Counted from the stretch's first letter, positions 17,179 through 27,283 are shown. The stretch: DNA of 64,000 nucleotides from Chryseobacterium defluvii (GCF_014204415.1 NZ_JACHLE010000001.1:1777233-1841232); one strand, 5' to 3'. Numbers and translations are program-made. Notes: generated by a model from the sequence alone, not told the origin.

Positions 17179-17214
17179 CTTCTACTTTTTTAATTATTCA
17201 TGTTTTTACATTTT

Positions 17215-18147
17215 CTATAAACTTTTAAATTTTACAAAAACCGGAAAATGATCGCTGTAACCTCCCAAATACCGGGTACCGGCATAAGTTCTGAAAGGCC
17301 TGCCTTCGAATTTCCTGTTCCGGCTGCTGATTTTTTCAGAATTAAATACCTGAGCATTCTGAAAAGACAAATGCATATTATCAAATAACGACCTTGATAA
17401 TATAATTTGGTCAAACAGCAGTCCAGATTTGTAATGAAAAGTAGAATATTTCCTTGTAGAAAACAACTCCTGGAAAGGGTTCTCTAAAACCTTCCGGCGG
17501 TTATCGTCGTAGAGAATTTTTACTAAATTTTCATCATCTGGGTTTTCGTTGAAATCACCACACAAGATAACATGTTCTTTATCTCCATTGACAATATTCA
17601 AAATTTTACCCCGAATTTCTTCGAGTATAAAGGCTCTTTTTGGCTTATTAACATCTTTTTCTCGCTTAGAGGGAAGATGGGCGATAAAGACATTAATAAT
17701 TTCCCCTTTATATTTTACTTTTGAATAGAGTATATCCCTAGTTGTATCGTAATTTTCTATATTTTCATCTATGATCTCGAAAAAGAAGGTAATAGTTTCT
17801 GAACTTATTACTTCTATCTTATTCCTGTCATATAACATTGCAACATCTACCTTTCTTTCATCCATAGAACTATAATGAATAATTCCATACTCTGAATTAA
17901 AAGGTTCCATGCTAACCAGCTCTTCCAAAACTTTCCTTCCGGATACTTCGGACAACCCGATCATAAATGGCAGAACTCCATTTTCCTCCTTCATCAATTG
18001 AAAAACGTGTGAAATCTTAAAAAGCTTGTTCTTATATTTTCTCTCATCCCAATTTCTCAGCCCCGAAATGGCAGGGTCTAATTTATGAATTGGTTTTGGA
18101 TCCGGCAAAAATAAATTTTCAACATTGTAAAAACTGAACAGCTCCAT
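17215..18147 (-). CDS. Endonuclease/exonuclease/phosphatase (EEP) family protein
   Basis: Predicted metal-dependent phosphoesterase or nuclease of 310 residues without a signal peptide. EEP motifs are FYNVENLF at residues 5-12, IGLSEVSGRKVLEEL with the catalytic Glu (about 63), FIAHLPSKRE, LCGDFNENPDD (around 196-206) and the C-terminal YSDHFPVFVKF with the catalytic Asp-His pair. The substrate (DNA, RNA, inositol phosphate or lipid) cannot be told. It is separated from trmD by a long AT-rich gap. Confidence 0.88.
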   Translation of the reverse strand: MELFSFYNVENLFLPDPKPIHKLDPAISGLRNWDERKYKNKLFKISHVFQLMKEENGVLPFMIGLSEVSGRKVLEELVSMEPFNSEYGIIHYSSMDERKVDVAMLYDRNKIEVISSETITFFFEIIDENIENYDTTRDILYSKVKYKGEIINVFIAHLPSKREKDVNKPKRAFILEEIRGKILNIVNGDKEHVILCGDFNENPDDENLVKILYDDNRRKVLENPFQELFSTRKYSTFHYKSGLLFDQIILSRSLFDNMHLSFQNAQVFNSEKISSRNRKFEGRPFRTYAGTRYLGGYSDHFPVFVKFKSL

Positions 18148-18527
18148 TAATTACACAATTCTATACTAAAATTCACATTATAATTTCAGAATGTAAATTT
18201 ATTATTTTTTTTTTAATATGATTAGTTTATTTACAATATATTGAAGTTAATTTTATATTCAATATATACATGTTTTATTAACAATAATAGTTAAATTCAT
18301 TTAGGAAATTAATATTTTAAATAGTTTCAGCATACAATATATCAACCTTAAATTAAAAATAAAACATAAAAAATGAAATTATCTAAAAAAAAAACATTAA
18401 AATAAATTTTAATAGTCAAATTTTAATATTTTTCTTAAAACACCACAATTATCACTCTCTATTTAAAAATTATTCTCCAAAATGGGAAGAAAAAAAATAC
18501 GACCTAATTAAATAGTCTCAATAAAAT
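18148..18527. other. AT-rich intergenic region of 380 bases, no gene seen
   Basis: Very A+T-rich (long poly-A, poly-T and TTTAAA tracts), between two minus-strand genes. It should contain the promoter of the EEP gene and the end of the trmD transcript. I see no open reading frame, no stable hairpin and no RNA gene. Confidence 0.7.
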
Positions 18528-19199
18528 TTAAAGTAAATCGGGACGCTTTTCTCTGGTAATCCTTACAGCCTCATCATGACGCCATTCTTCAATTTGTGCA
18601 AAATTTCCGCTTAGTAATACTTTAGGTACCTCCAATCCTTTATAACTTTCCGGTCTCGTATAAATAGGGGGAGATAAAAGGTCGTCCTGAAAACTGTCCG
18701 TCAGGGCACTTTGCTCATCATTCAAAACTCCCGGGATCAGCCTGATCACACTGTCTGCCAGCACACATGCCGCCAATTCTCCGCCTGTAAGTACATAATC
18801 CCCTATGGATATTTCTCTGGTAATATGAAGTTCCCTTACTCTCTGGTCAATTCCTTTATAATGTCCGCATAAAAAGATCAGATTATTTTTTATGGAAAGG
18901 GTATTTGCTATTTTTTGATTCAAAGTAACTCCGTCCGGGGTCAGATAGATCACCTCATCATAATCTCTGTGGGATTTGAGCTCAGAAATACAGCGATCCA
19001 GCGGTTCTACCATCATAACCATTCCCGCCCCACCTCCATAGGGTTCATCATCCACCTGTCTGTGCTTGTTGATCGCCCAGTCTCTCAGGTGGTGAAAATG
19101 CACTTCCGCCAGCCCCTTATCCATTGCTCTTTTTAAAATAGAGGTTTTGAACGGACTTTCCATCAGCTCCGGCAATACACTTATTATATCAATTCTCAT
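18528..19199 (-). CDS. trmD: tRNA (guanine-N1)-methyltransferase TrmD
   Basis: Methylates G37 next to the anticodon in several tRNAs with AdoMet, preventing frameshifts. The protein is 223 residues, near the usual 225-250. The trefoil-knot AdoMet site is visible: [17 protein letters not shown] at the start, [13 protein letters not shown] (around 52-64), [12 protein letters not shown] and [12 protein letters not shown] followed by [17 protein letters not shown]. The C-terminal [13 protein letters not shown] is also typical. It overlaps the upstream oxidoreductase gene by four bases, so they are co-transcribed. The usual neighbours rpsP, rimM and rplS are absent. Confidence 0.95.
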   Translation of the reverse strand: MRIDIISVLPELMESPFKTSILKRAMDKGLAEVHFHHLRDWAINKHRQVDDEPYGGGAGMVMMVEPLDRCISELKSHRDYDEVIYLTPDGVTLNQKIANTLSIKNNLIFLCGHYKGIDQRVRELHITREISIGDYVLTGGELAACVLADSVIRLIPGVLNDEQSALTDSFQDDLLSPPIYTRPESYKGLEVPKVLLSGNFAQIEEWRHDEAVRITREKRPDLL

Positions 19200-20467
19200 T
19201 GTAATGTTCCGTTTTTCTTATTAGGTAAAATAATCAATCGCAAAGATGAATCTTTATTAAAATAGCTCCACATCCAATTGAAAAAAATGGCAAGCTTGTT
19301 TCTTACGCTCAGAATAAGCATCAGGTGTAAGAACATCCAGAAATACCACGCCAGAAAGCCCTGAAATTTAAAGAACGGAAGATCTACAACCGCCCGGTGT
19401 TTCCCGATAGTGGCCAGAGACCCTTTATCATCATATTCATACTCCATCCACTCACCCATACTTTTCTTCAGGAGGTTTCTCCCCAGATTTTTGGCCTGAT
19501 TGATCGCCACGTTGGCTACCTGCGGATGTCCCTGCGGATATTTCGGGGTCTCCATATAGGCAATATCCCCCACAGCAAAAATATTATCGTATCCTTTTAC
19601 TTTATTATACCGGTCTACAATATACCGGTTCTTCATTAATTTTTCTTCAGAAAAACCATCTACAACATTTCCGGTAACTCCTGCTGCCCAGATCACATTA
19701 TTGGAAGGAATTCCTTTTCCGCTTTTCATATATACCCTGTCTCCGTCATAATCCGTTACATATTCCCCACTCAAAAAGGTCACACCCAGCTCTTTGAGGT
19801 ATTTTTCGGATTTTTCCTGAGCTTCAGGACTCATTACGGCAAGAGGTTTTTCTGTAGAGCTTACCAGGATTATTTTTAGATGGTCAAAATTCATATACGG
19901 ATAATCCCTCGGCAGGATCTCTTTTTTCATTTCCGCGAAAGCCCCTGCCAGCTCCACACCGGTAGGCCCGCTTCCTACAATTACAATATTCCAGTTACCA
20001 TCATCACTTCGGCTTTTTTCAATAATCAGCTTTTCAAAGGTCATCAAAACGTGATTCCTGATGCTTATGGCTTCCTGGGTATTTTTCATTCCGAAAGCCC
20101 GTCCTTCAAGATCCCGGTTGCCAAAGAAGTTCGTTTTACATCCTGTAGCAATCACCAGCTTGTCATAGCTAAACTCTGCATCATCGGTAATCACTTTATT
20201 ATGAACGGGATCAATTTCCTTAACCTCTGTAAGCCGAAACTGCGTGTTCCTTGAACGCTGAAAGATTTTCCTGAACGGGAAGGATATATTGGAAGGTTCG
20301 ATCCTTCCGCACGCTACCTGGTAAAAAAGAGGCTGGAACATATGGTGGTTAACCCTATCGAGAAGTATTACCTTTTTATTCTTGTTATTCAATGTTTTTG
20401 CCAGCTGTAACCCGGCAAAACCACCTCCTATAATAATAATTTTTTCACGTGTTTCCATATTACACAA
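19196..20467 (-). CDS. Type II NADH dehydrogenase-like flavoprotein
   Basis: Peripheral membrane FAD enzyme of 423 residues, most likely a non-proton-pumping NADH:quinone oxidoreductase (NDH-2). The N-terminal FAD dinucleotide-binding motif is [17 protein letters not shown] (residues 9-25), the second nucleotide motif is [19 protein letters not shown], and the FAD ribityl site is [13 protein letters not shown] hydrophobic C-terminal segment, [14 protein letters not shown] (around residue 380), would dock it on the membrane. The first residues, MCNM, offer a second ATG three codons in. It overlaps trmD by four bases. Confidence 0.9.
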   Translation of the reverse strand: MCNMETREKIIIIGGGFAGLQLAKTLNNKNKKVILLDRVNHHMFQPLFYQVACGRIEPSNISFPFRKIFQRSRNTQFRLTEVKEIDPVHNKVITDDAEFSYDKLVIATGCKTNFFGNRDLEGRAFGMKNTQEAISIRNHVLMTFEKLIIEKSRSDDGNWNIVIVGSGPTGVELAGAFAEMKKEILPRDYPYMNFDHLKIILVSSTEKPLAVMSPEAQEKSEKYLKELGVTFLSGEYVTDYDGDRVYMKSGKGIPSNNVIWAAGVTGNVVDGFSEEKLMKNRYIVDRYNKVKGYDNIFAVGDIAYMETPKYPQGHPQVANVAINQAKNLGRNLLKKSMGEWMEYEYDDKGSLATIGKHRAVVDLPFFKFQGFLAWYFWMFLHLMLILSVRNKLAIFFNWMWSYFNKDSSLRLIILPNKKNGTLQ

Positions 20468-20523
20468 ATTTACTGAATTTATTTAGCATTTTAGTTCCTA
20501 AAAAGCTAGTTTTGCAAAACTTT

Positions 20524-21387
20524 ATGACGAAAAAAAAGTACTCCAAAGGAACAGCCAGAAGCATCCATCAGAACAGGCGGAAGAATTATTTTTTCCGTCG
20601 GAAAGTGGTATTGGCAGTTTTAATTATCGCCCTTATCGGAACTGGCTTATATTTAAGACAATCTATAAGTTATTATTACGCATTATACTTCAATAAATTC
20701 ACCCATAAAAAACTTCATAATTCTGAAAAGGAAGCACTCAGAATTCAAAAGATACTTTCTGCCAACCTGGATAAAACCTATGGTCTTGATATCTCCCATT
20801 ATCAAAACAAAGAAGATATTAAATGGGACAGCCTAAGCATAGGCAACAAAACCATCTCTTTAAAGTTTGTTGTTATGCGAGCCACCATGGGAAACCGGAG
20901 CGCAGACAAACATTTTGATGATTTCTGGAAACAGGCAAAAAAGCACAACCTGATCAGGGGTGCCTATCATTTCTACCGGGCCGATGAAGATCCGGTGATG
21001 CAGGCCAATAATTTTCTGGAAAATGTAAAACTGGAGAGCGGCGACCTGCCTCCCGTTCTGGATATTGAAAAGATCCCGAAAAGAAAAACCAATAAAAAAT
21101 TAATTGAAGACCTGAAGATCTGGTGTAAGATCATTGAGGAAACTTACGGTGAGAAACCTATCATTTATACTTATTATCATTATTACAATGATTATTTAAA
21201 AGGGGAATTTGAAGGTTACCCTCTCTGGCTGGCCAATTATAATGATGTACCGTCCCCTACCCCCGATGATCGCTGGAGCTTCTGGCAGTTTACTGAAAAC
21301 GGAATTGTACACGGGATCAATACTAAGGTAGACCTGAATATTTACAATGGAAATTCGTGGTCTTTAAAAAGACTGACCTTGGATTAA
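20524..21387 (+). CDS. Glycoside hydrolase family 25 lysozyme-like protein, membrane-anchored
   Basis: Predicted peptidoglycan muramidase of 287 residues. A basic N-terminus is followed by a hydrophobic anchor (about 20-38), so the catalytic domain is periplasmic. The GH25 domain starts at YGLDISHYQN (about 84-93), continues with a strand reading VVMRATMG where most members have K-A-T-E-G, then GAYHFYR, and PVLDIEK with the catalytic Asp and Glu, and ends with WSFWQFTENG. I start at the ATG at 20524; an upstream in-frame ATG at 20449 would add 25 residues and overlap the start of the divergent NDH-2 gene. Confidence 0.88.
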   Translation: MTKKKYSKGTARSIHQNRRKNYFFRRKVVLAVLIIALIGTGLYLRQSISYYYALYFNKFTHKKLHNSEKEALRIQKILSANLDKTYGLDISHYQNKEDIKWDSLSIGNKTISLKFVVMRATMGNRSADKHFDDFWKQAKKHNLIRGAYHFYRADEDPVMQANNFLENVKLESGDLPPVLDIEKIPKRKTNKKLIEDLKIWCKIIEETYGEKPIIYTYYHYYNDYLKGEFEGYPLWLANYNDVPSPTPDDRWSFWQFTENGIVHGINTKVDLNIYNGNSWSLKRLTLD

Positions 21388-22518
21388 TCATTTAAAAGGC
21401 TTTCTTTGTATCCATTCCGTTTTTGGGTTCAATGACGGGAATATCCTGTCCATAAACCGATTCAACAATCCGTTTTTATGTCTGATCAATCCGAAAATGT
21501 CAACAGGTTCGGCACCTATCGTGGATTTGATTTCCAATGCTGTTCTCCCGAAAATAATTCTCCTGAAACGATGATCAATCCCAAATCGTACTATATCCAG
21601 AAGCATATTCAGATACAACTGCTTTTCCTTTTGCAACTCTTTATTATATCCTAAAAAATAGGTATCGATGTCATCATTATTAAGGATCAAGGTATAAAAA
21701 CCGGTAAGCTTTCCATTCAGGAAATATCCGAAGACTTTAAAATTCTGATCCAGGTTCTCTTTCATCTTTTCAAAATGATTTTCGGCCAGGAAAAATGTAT
21801 TAAAAGGGGCATTTTCAGCCACATTCTGATACAGGATATTAATTTCTTTATGATATTTCCTGATCTCATCAAGCTGCAGCTCTTGCTTCTCAATTCCTTC
21901 TGATTTTTTCCTTGCTGACTTTGCCCGGGTCCTGTATTTGGTAGAAAAAGCATCCAGATAATCATTAAAACCTACCCAGCTTTCTTTTAAATTCAAAATC
22001 ATATTGGGCTGAACAGAAAATCTGAAATAAGAATGGTAATTCCTTCCCTTAAAATGATTGACAAAATCAGCCTGATAATCTTTATAGATGATCAATGCTG
22101 TTTTCCTTACCTCCTTTTGCATTTTATACACCGCATCATCTAAAAGAACAAGGATCTGCTCCCTGGTAGCTTTTGACGGATCAAAATAAAACCCGTTTTG
22201 CCCGGTCAGCATATTATTTCCCAGGATCATAACATCTCCACTGAATTTTCTTGCTAAAAAATTCCGCATACTACACCAAACCTGATTCTTTTGAAAAGTC
22301 GAATGATACTGAAAATCCAGATACTGAAATAATGCTCCGCCTATTAATTTCTCATCTTCAAAAAAAGCGGCATAACAGCAACGCATATTATCCGGTGCAG
22401 ACCTTTCTAAAGCATCAAAATACTCTCTGGACAGCATGATGTTATGGTCCCCGATGACAGTATTCCAATTTAAGGGTAAGCTGGAAGCACTGTTATATAT
22501 CTTTATTCTGTACAACAT
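21388..22518 (-). CDS. GNAT/FemAB-like acyltransferase family protein
   Basis: Protein of 376 residues with the fold pattern of GNAT_acetyltr_2 or FemAB-like acyltransferases. The N-terminal half starts with LPLNWNTVIGDHNIMLSREYF, and the second half contains the conserved block YRTRAKSARKKSEG (about 192-205) and GYFLNGKLTGFYTLIL followed by GYNKELQKEKQLYLNMLLDIV, typical of the acetyl-CoA-binding half. Such proteins transfer acyl or aminoacyl groups; the substrate is unknown. It converges with the GH25 gene, whose stop is directly adjacent. Confidence 0.7.
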   Translation of the reverse strand: MLYRIKIYNSASSLPLNWNTVIGDHNIMLSREYFDALERSAPDNMRCCYAAFFEDEKLIGGALFQYLDFQYHSTFQKNQVWCSMRNFLARKFSGDVMILGNNMLTGQNGFYFDPSKATREQILVLLDDAVYKMQKEVRKTALIIYKDYQADFVNHFKGRNYHSYFRFSVQPNMILNLKESWVGFNDYLDAFSTKYRTRAKSARKKSEGIEKQELQLDEIRKYHKEINILYQNVAENAPFNTFFLAENHFEKMKENLDQNFKVFGYFLNGKLTGFYTLILNNDDIDTYFLGYNKELQKEKQLYLNMLLDIVRFGIDHRFRRIIFGRTALEIKSTIGAEPVDIFGLIRHKNGLLNRFMDRIFPSLNPKTEWIQRKPFK

Positions 22519-22542
22519 AAAAAAGGCTACAAATGTAGCCTT
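22519..22542 (-). terminator. Terminator upstream of the acyltransferase gene (ends the DUF1761 transcript)
   Basis: AAGGCTAC / GTAGCCTT stem with a 4-base loop, followed on the minus strand by six T. It lies between the gene ending at 22564 and the one starting at 22518. Confidence 0.75.
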
Positions 22543-22563
22543 ATCTGTTTAAATTATCAGTAT

Positions 22564-23082
22564 TTATTTCTGTGTTACCCAATGAAAGCCATTCATTTCA
22601 TACCAACCGCAAACAATACCTCCCATGATCGTTAATGAGATTGCCCAGTAAGCAACATTAATAAAAATATATTTCCATGACCTTCTTTCGAATAAGGAAT
22701 TAATGGTGAATAAGGGAAAAACAAGGAAAAGTGCAGTAATGAAACCATGCAAGGCACCATGCCCGAAAGAGCGGTATGCCATCCCGTAATCTTTCATGAA
22801 TTCAAAATAAGACTGTTTTGCATTAGCATCGTCTCCACCTATCATCCCTGAAGCTCCATACTGGTGTATGGTTACAAACTGCATGAAAAAAGCAATCAAA
22901 AAAGATAAGATGATCGTGAAAACGAAGATCATTCCTACATTTGCTCCCTTCATTTTATCTTCCGTCATCCCGGATTCTCTCATCCAGGCACTTCCTAAAA
23001 ATTTTGGATTATACCAAACGAACCCTATGACAAGGGGAACTAAAGCGGCTACAAAAATAGCCAGAAAATTAAATTGCAACAT
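22564..23082 (-). CDS. DUF1761 family membrane protein
   Basis: Integral membrane protein of 172 residues with four predicted helices: residues 5-24, 48-70, 108-128 and 145-165. The family landmark FVWYNPKFLGSAWMRESG (about 21-38) is present. DUF1761 members have no established function. It is preceded by an AT-rich promoter region and followed by a clear terminator, so it is monocistronic. Confidence 0.88.
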   Translation of the reverse strand: MLQFNFLAIFVAALVPLVIGFVWYNPKFLGSAWMRESGMTEDKMKGANVGMIFVFTIILSFLIAFFMQFVTIHQYGASGMIGGDDANAKQSYFEFMKDYGMAYRSFGHGALHGFITALFLVFPLFTINSLFERRSWKYIFINVAYWAISLTIMGGIVCGWYEMNGFHWVTQK

Positions 23083-23234
23083 AGTTTAATTATTTATAAC
23101 AAGCATGCCAAATCTACATTAAAAAATATTACAAAACGTATAAAAACACAATTTTTATACTTCATTATTAAAAATATATCACAAGATCATTTGTTTTTGT
23201 TCTGAATTCCATATTATAAATTTATAGTACAGAC

Positions 23235-23861
23235 TTAAAATAAAGAATGGAAAATTTTCTGAAAAAGTTCAAAAGTCTTTACCGGTTCAGTGATAAAACC
23301 ATAGATAATCTGAGGAATTGCGGGTAAGAATTCCAGTGCCAAAGCAAATACCGGAACAAGCAGGTAAAGCAATATGGGAAACCTGAGCTTCATCGGATTT
23401 TTTTTGATCATGGTGTTCCAGATGATCCTGATACGGTCTCTGTCATTCCACAAGATCAGAAAGCACAGAAAAAAATAAAACATAAATCTTTTGGTAAAGC
23501 CTGCCGCCAGACTTTCAGGCATAAAGCTGATATCCATTAACAAAATATTAGCTGCCACAGGAATAAAAAATACAACCCCTAAGATAGCAGTCCTGTCAAA
23601 AAGAAGAAGCACTCCCGTAACAAGCTGCAAAATACCCACGACTGTATTGAAAGGCTCATGCCCGAATAAATACCACATCACCCTGAATAAAGAAAGATCC
23701 TTAATAGGCGTAGCCATTTCCTGAGGGGAAATCCCGAACTGACCTACCGTTAGTTTACCAAAACCATAACTGAAAAAAGTAAAAGCTAATAAAAACCTTG
23801 CAACAAGGATAAAATATTCCCAATATCTTTCTTTTGGGACAGAGCGTAATTTTGTTATCAT
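23235..23861 (-). CDS. DoxX-like membrane protein
   Basis: Integral membrane protein of 208 residues with four to five predicted helices. Segments FILVARFLLAFTFFSYGFGKL (residues 17-37), TVVGILQLVTGVLLLF, ILGVVFFIPVAANILLM and a C-terminal PILLYLLVPVFALALEFL fit the DoxX/DoxD-like pattern of quinone-linked or electron-transfer-associated membrane proteins. The assignment rests on hydropathy and a few motifs only. No partner gene is adjacent. Confidence 0.65.
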   Translation of the reverse strand: MITKLRSVPKERYWEYFILVARFLLAFTFFSYGFGKLTVGQFGISPQEMATPIKDLSLFRVMWYLFGHEPFNTVVGILQLVTGVLLLFDRTAILGVVFFIPVAANILLMDISFMPESLAAGFTKRFMFYFFLCFLILWNDRDRIRIIWNTMIKKNPMKLRFPILLYLLVPVFALALEFLPAIPQIIYGFITEPVKTFELFQKIFHSLF

Positions 23862-23969
23862 GTTAATTTATTTTGGGGTATTGTATGTATCATTTATAAA
23901 AACAATCTTATTACATTTTCGTATTTTTGCGCGTCAATTCAAAACTCAAATTCAAACCATTAAATTCCA

Positions 23970-25868
23970 ATGAATTACGTTTCTGTCGAAAATCTTACCA
24001 AAACCTATGGCATCAAAGTTTTGTTCGAAAATGTCTCTTTTCATATCAATGAAGGTGACAAAATTGCCATTGTTGCCAAAAACGGAAGCGGAAAATCCAC
24101 TCTCCTAAAAATTTTAATGGGAAAAGAAATCGCTGACAGCGGAACCGTAAATATCAATAAGGATATTCAGGTGGTATTATTTGATCAGGAGATCGATTAT
24201 AACCCGGATCTTACTATTGATGAGTTTATGATGACATTGGATTCGGAGCCTATTCAGGCATTGAAAAACTACCATCAGTCTTTACTTTCTACAGATAATG
24301 CTTTCATTGAAAAAGCTTTGGCTGAAATGGAAGCCCATAAAGCATGGGATCTGGAGAATGAAATGAAGCAGATCCTTTCCCAGCTTAAGATCACAGACCT
24401 TCAGGCCAAAATGGGAACCCTTTCCGGAGGCCAGATCAAACGCGTTGCACTGGCCAAGCTGCTGACGGAAACCCGGGCAGAACACCGCCACACGCTTTTA
24501 ATTATGGACGAACCCACCAACCACCTGGATGTGGACATGGTGGAATGGCTTGAAAATTACTTAAATAAAGCCAAAATCACCCTGTTACTGGTAACCCACG
24601 ACAGGTATTTCCTCGATAGCGTCTGCGACATGATCTGGGAAATGGAAGATCAGAATCTATATGTTCACAATGGTTCTTACGCCACCTACCTCGAAAATAA
24701 AATGATCCGTGAGGAAAACCTGAACGCCACCATAGATAAAGCAAACAACCTTTACAGAAAAGAGCTGGAATGGATGCGCAGACAGCCTAAAGCAAGAACT
24801 ACCAAATCCAAAAGCAGGATCGATGCATTTTACGAAACCGAAAAAGTAGCCAAAACAGATACCCGGCAACAGGGGCTTGAGCTGGATTTTGAAATGAAGC
24901 GTTTAGGCAAAAAAATTCTTGAACTTAAGCATATTGATAAAAGTTTCGGGGATAAGCTTTTATTGAAAGATTTCAGTTATCAGTTCCAGCGGGGTGAAAA
25001 AGTGGGGATCGTAGGAAAAAACGGGGCAGGAAAATCCACACTTCTGAATATCATTCAAGGGCTGGAAAAGGCCGATAAAGGTGAAATTGAAACCGGTGAA
25101 ACGATATCTTTTGGGTATTTTTCTCAGAAAGGACTGCAATACAAGGAGGATGAAAGAGTAATCGATTTTATTAAAGAAATTGCCGAGTTTTATCCTTTGG
25201 CTAACGGAAAAAGCTTATCCGCATCACAGTTTTTAAGATTATTCCTTTTTGATGACCAGACCCAGTACTCTCCTATCTCAAAGCTATCCGGAGGAGAAAA
25301 GAGAAGGCTGCATTTGCTGCATATTCTTTATCAGAACCCTAATTTCCTGATCTTTGATGAACCTACCAATGATCTGGACCTTCCTACCCTGACCGTTCTT
25401 GAAAGCTTTTTACAGCAGTTCCAGGGCTCACTGATCATTGTTTCCCATGACCGTTACTTTATGGATAAGATTGTAGACCATATTTTAGCCTTTGAAGGAA
25501 GCGGAAAAATAAAAGATTTCACAGGAAATTTCTCTGAATACCGTGAAGCAAAAAGCCGTGAGGATGCTCTGGAAAAAAGCACGGCAGCAAAAACAGAACC
25601 TGTAAAAGAGAACATCGTTGTTTCTGATGAACCCACTAGTTCTAAAAAACGAAAACTTACTTTTAAAGAACAGAGGGAACTGGAAACCATTGAAAAGGAA
25701 ATGCCTGAGCTGGAAGAACAACGCACTAGGATCCTGGATCAGCTCAATAATGAAACGGATTATGAAAAAGTGGCAAAATTATCGGATGAACTGGAAACCG
25801 TTTCGGGAAAACTGGAAGATCATGAAATGAGATGGCTTGAGCTTCAGGAGATTTTAGGAGAGGCTTAA
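23970..25868 (+). CDS. ABC-F family ATPase (Uup-like)
   Basis: Soluble protein of 632 residues with two ABC ATPase domains and no membrane segment. Domain 1 has Walker A AKNGSGKSTLLK (36-47), signature LSGGQIKRVALAKLL and Walker B LLIMDEPTNHLDVDM. The linker carries the P-site-tRNA-interaction-motif region NLYRKELEWMRRQPKARTTK. Domain 2 has GKNGAGKSTLLN, LSGGEKRRLHLL and LIFDEPTNDLDLP. The last 70 residues are a coiled-coil domain as in Uup. ABC-F proteins bind the ribosome and rescue or modulate stalled translation; some confer antibiotic resistance, but this one has the housekeeping layout. Confidence 0.93.
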   Translation: MNYVSVENLTKTYGIKVLFENVSFHINEGDKIAIVAKNGSGKSTLLKILMGKEIADSGTVNINKDIQVVLFDQEIDYNPDLTIDEFMMTLDSEPIQALKNYHQSLLSTDNAFIEKALAEMEAHKAWDLENEMKQILSQLKITDLQAKMGTLSGGQIKRVALAKLLTETRAEHRHTLLIMDEPTNHLDVDMVEWLENYLNKAKITLLLVTHDRYFLDSVCDMIWEMEDQNLYVHNGSYATYLENKMIREENLNATIDKANNLYRKELEWMRRQPKARTTKSKSRIDAFYETEKVAKTDTRQQGLELDFEMKRLGKKILELKHIDKSFGDKLLLKDFSYQFQRGEKVGIVGKNGAGKSTLLNIIQGLEKADKGEIETGETISFGYFSQKGLQYKEDERVIDFIKEIAEFYPLANGKSLSASQFLRLFLFDDQTQYSPISKLSGGEKRRLHLLHILYQNPNFLIFDEPTNDLDLPTLTVLESFLQQFQGSLIIVSHDRYFMDKIVDHILAFEGSGKIKDFTGNFSEYREAKSREDALEKSTAAKTEPVKENIVVSDEPTSSKKRKLTFKEQRELETIEKEMPELEEQRTRILDQLNNETDYEKVAKLSDELETVSGKLEDHEMRWLELQEILGEA

Positions 25869-25898
25869 TTTTGAATTAAATATTGGTACTTCGACTCC

Positions 25899-26000
25899 GC
25901 TCAGCATGACGAGAAATGATTGATAAAAGATAATTGATGACCGATAAATTTTGACAGATCCTTCATTAAAATCTATAATTTCACTTTTGTTATGCTGAGC
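25899..26000. repeat. Imperfect inverted repeat between convergent genes
   Basis: GCTCAGCATGAC at 25899-25910 and GTTATGCTGAGC at 25989-26000 are reverse complements except for one base. The flanks also carry CTTCGAct and TCTTCGAA segments. It lies between the ends of the ABC-F gene and the convergent oxidoreductase gene. Confidence 0.7.
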
Positions 26001-26046
26001 ACGGACTAAATGTCTTCGAACGCCGTTTACGAAGCATCCGAATATC

Positions 26047-27105
26047 CTAAACCAAATTTACGATCCTTCCCTCTTTGGCACTTTCCAACGCCGCATCAAT
26101 GATCTTCATATTCTGCATAACCTCCATTCCCGGAGACGGCAGCGGATATCCGAAAACAATATATTCATAGATCTGCTGATAATAGTCCATATAATTTCCC
26201 GGCTCACTTAAAGTCAAAATCCTTTCCGTTTCTGTATTTTCATTGATAAAATTGAGGATTCCGTCTGCATCCTTGAGAGGAAGTGCCCAGTCTTTGCCAT
26301 ACAACGGCAGTGCTCCGGCAACAAGCTCAGCCTCCTGATTATCCGACCTTTCCTGTAAAAAACTCCCCTTATTCCCGTGTATGGTATAAGCGTAATGCGC
26401 TTCTTTGCTGAAAACCGAAGATTTCAATCTTACTCTCAGATTGTCTTTGTAAAACAAAAGAATTTCAAAATAGTCATTGGCAAATTCGTTTCCTTTCATT
26501 GAAAATACATCTGCGAAGAGTTTTTCAGGAAAACCAAAAAACCGTACAGCCTGATCCACCAAATGGGCTCCCAGGTCATGAAGTGATCCCGAACCTGCCT
26601 GCTGTGGATTTTCCTTATGCTGCTTTCCACCGGGTTCTGTACGGAACCTGTCAAAACGGATCTCTGTTTCCTTGATGGTTCCCAAAATCCCCTCATTAAG
26701 AACCTTTTCAACCTGTAGAAAATCGCGGTCGAATCTCCTGTTTTGATAGACACTAAGAAAGAGCCCCTTTTCTTCTGCCAGTTCTACCAATTCTTCAGCC
26801 TCCTGAACATTGACCGTAAAGGGTTTTTCAACAATTACATTCTTTCCGGTCTCAAGTGCCATTTTAGCATATTCGAAATGAGTCTGAACAGGAGTATTCA
26901 CAACTACAACTTCAATATCGGCATTTTGAAGCATCTCTTCTACTGAACGGTAAATTTTAGCATCCGGATATTTCTCCCGGGATTCTTCTTTGCTTCTCTC
27001 GGTTACTGCCGACAGAAAGAAGCCGGGATGCTCTTTCAGAAAAGGAGCATGAAAAACTTTACCACTCATCCCAAACGCACAAAGTCCTACTTTTACCAAT
27101 TGCAT
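26047..27105 (-). CDS. Gfo/Idh/MocA family NAD(P)-dependent oxidoreductase
   Basis: Cytoplasmic oxidoreductase of 352 residues. The N-terminal Rossmann motif is VGLCAFGMSGKVFHAPFL (residues 6-23), followed by VVVVNTPVQTHFEYAKMAL and the family lysine motif NVIVEKPFTV (91-100). The second half contains GSLHDLGAHLVDQAV with the catalytic-type His, and a dimerisation domain. Substrates in the family are mostly sugars or inositols and cannot be predicted here. The transcript ends in the gap that holds the inverted repeat. Confidence 0.93.
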   Translation of the reverse strand: MQLVKVGLCAFGMSGKVFHAPFLKEHPGFFLSAVTERSKEESREKYPDAKIYRSVEEMLQNADIEVVVVNTPVQTHFEYAKMALETGKNVIVEKPFTVNVQEAEELVELAEEKGLFLSVYQNRRFDRDFLQVEKVLNEGILGTIKETEIRFDRFRTEPGGKQHKENPQQAGSGSLHDLGAHLVDQAVRFFGFPEKLFADVFSMKGNEFANDYFEILLFYKDNLRVRLKSSVFSKEAHYAYTIHGNKGSFLQERSDNQEAELVAGALPLYGKDWALPLKDADGILNFINENTETERILTLSEPGNYMDYYQQIYEYIVFGYPLPSPGMEVMQNMKIIDAALESAKEGRIVNLV

Positions 27106-27218
27106 ATGCTGTATTTTAAGACAAATATATCTATAAAATTTTCATTACCCTTCCCTATAGTTCTAATAAATACTATCCTTAATTATAAATATGACAAAAA
27201 TCAGAGTATTTATTTTTA

Positions 27219-27283
27219 ATTATTCTAAATAATATAAAATGAATACCTACTTTTGCGCCATTATTTAAATCCACTCTAAATAA
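27219..27283 (+). promoter_or_regulatory. Promoter region of the TonB receptor with two A/T palindromes
   Basis: ATTATT-CTA-AATAAT at 27219-27233 is a perfect 6-3-6 palindrome. TTATTTA-N9-TAAATAA at 27261-27283 is a second perfect inverted repeat. Between them TACTTTTG (27248-27255) fits the Bacteroidetes -7 element. Their position around the promoter of an iron-type receptor suggests a Fur-like repressor site, but the sequence alone does not prove the regulator. Confidence 0.5.
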
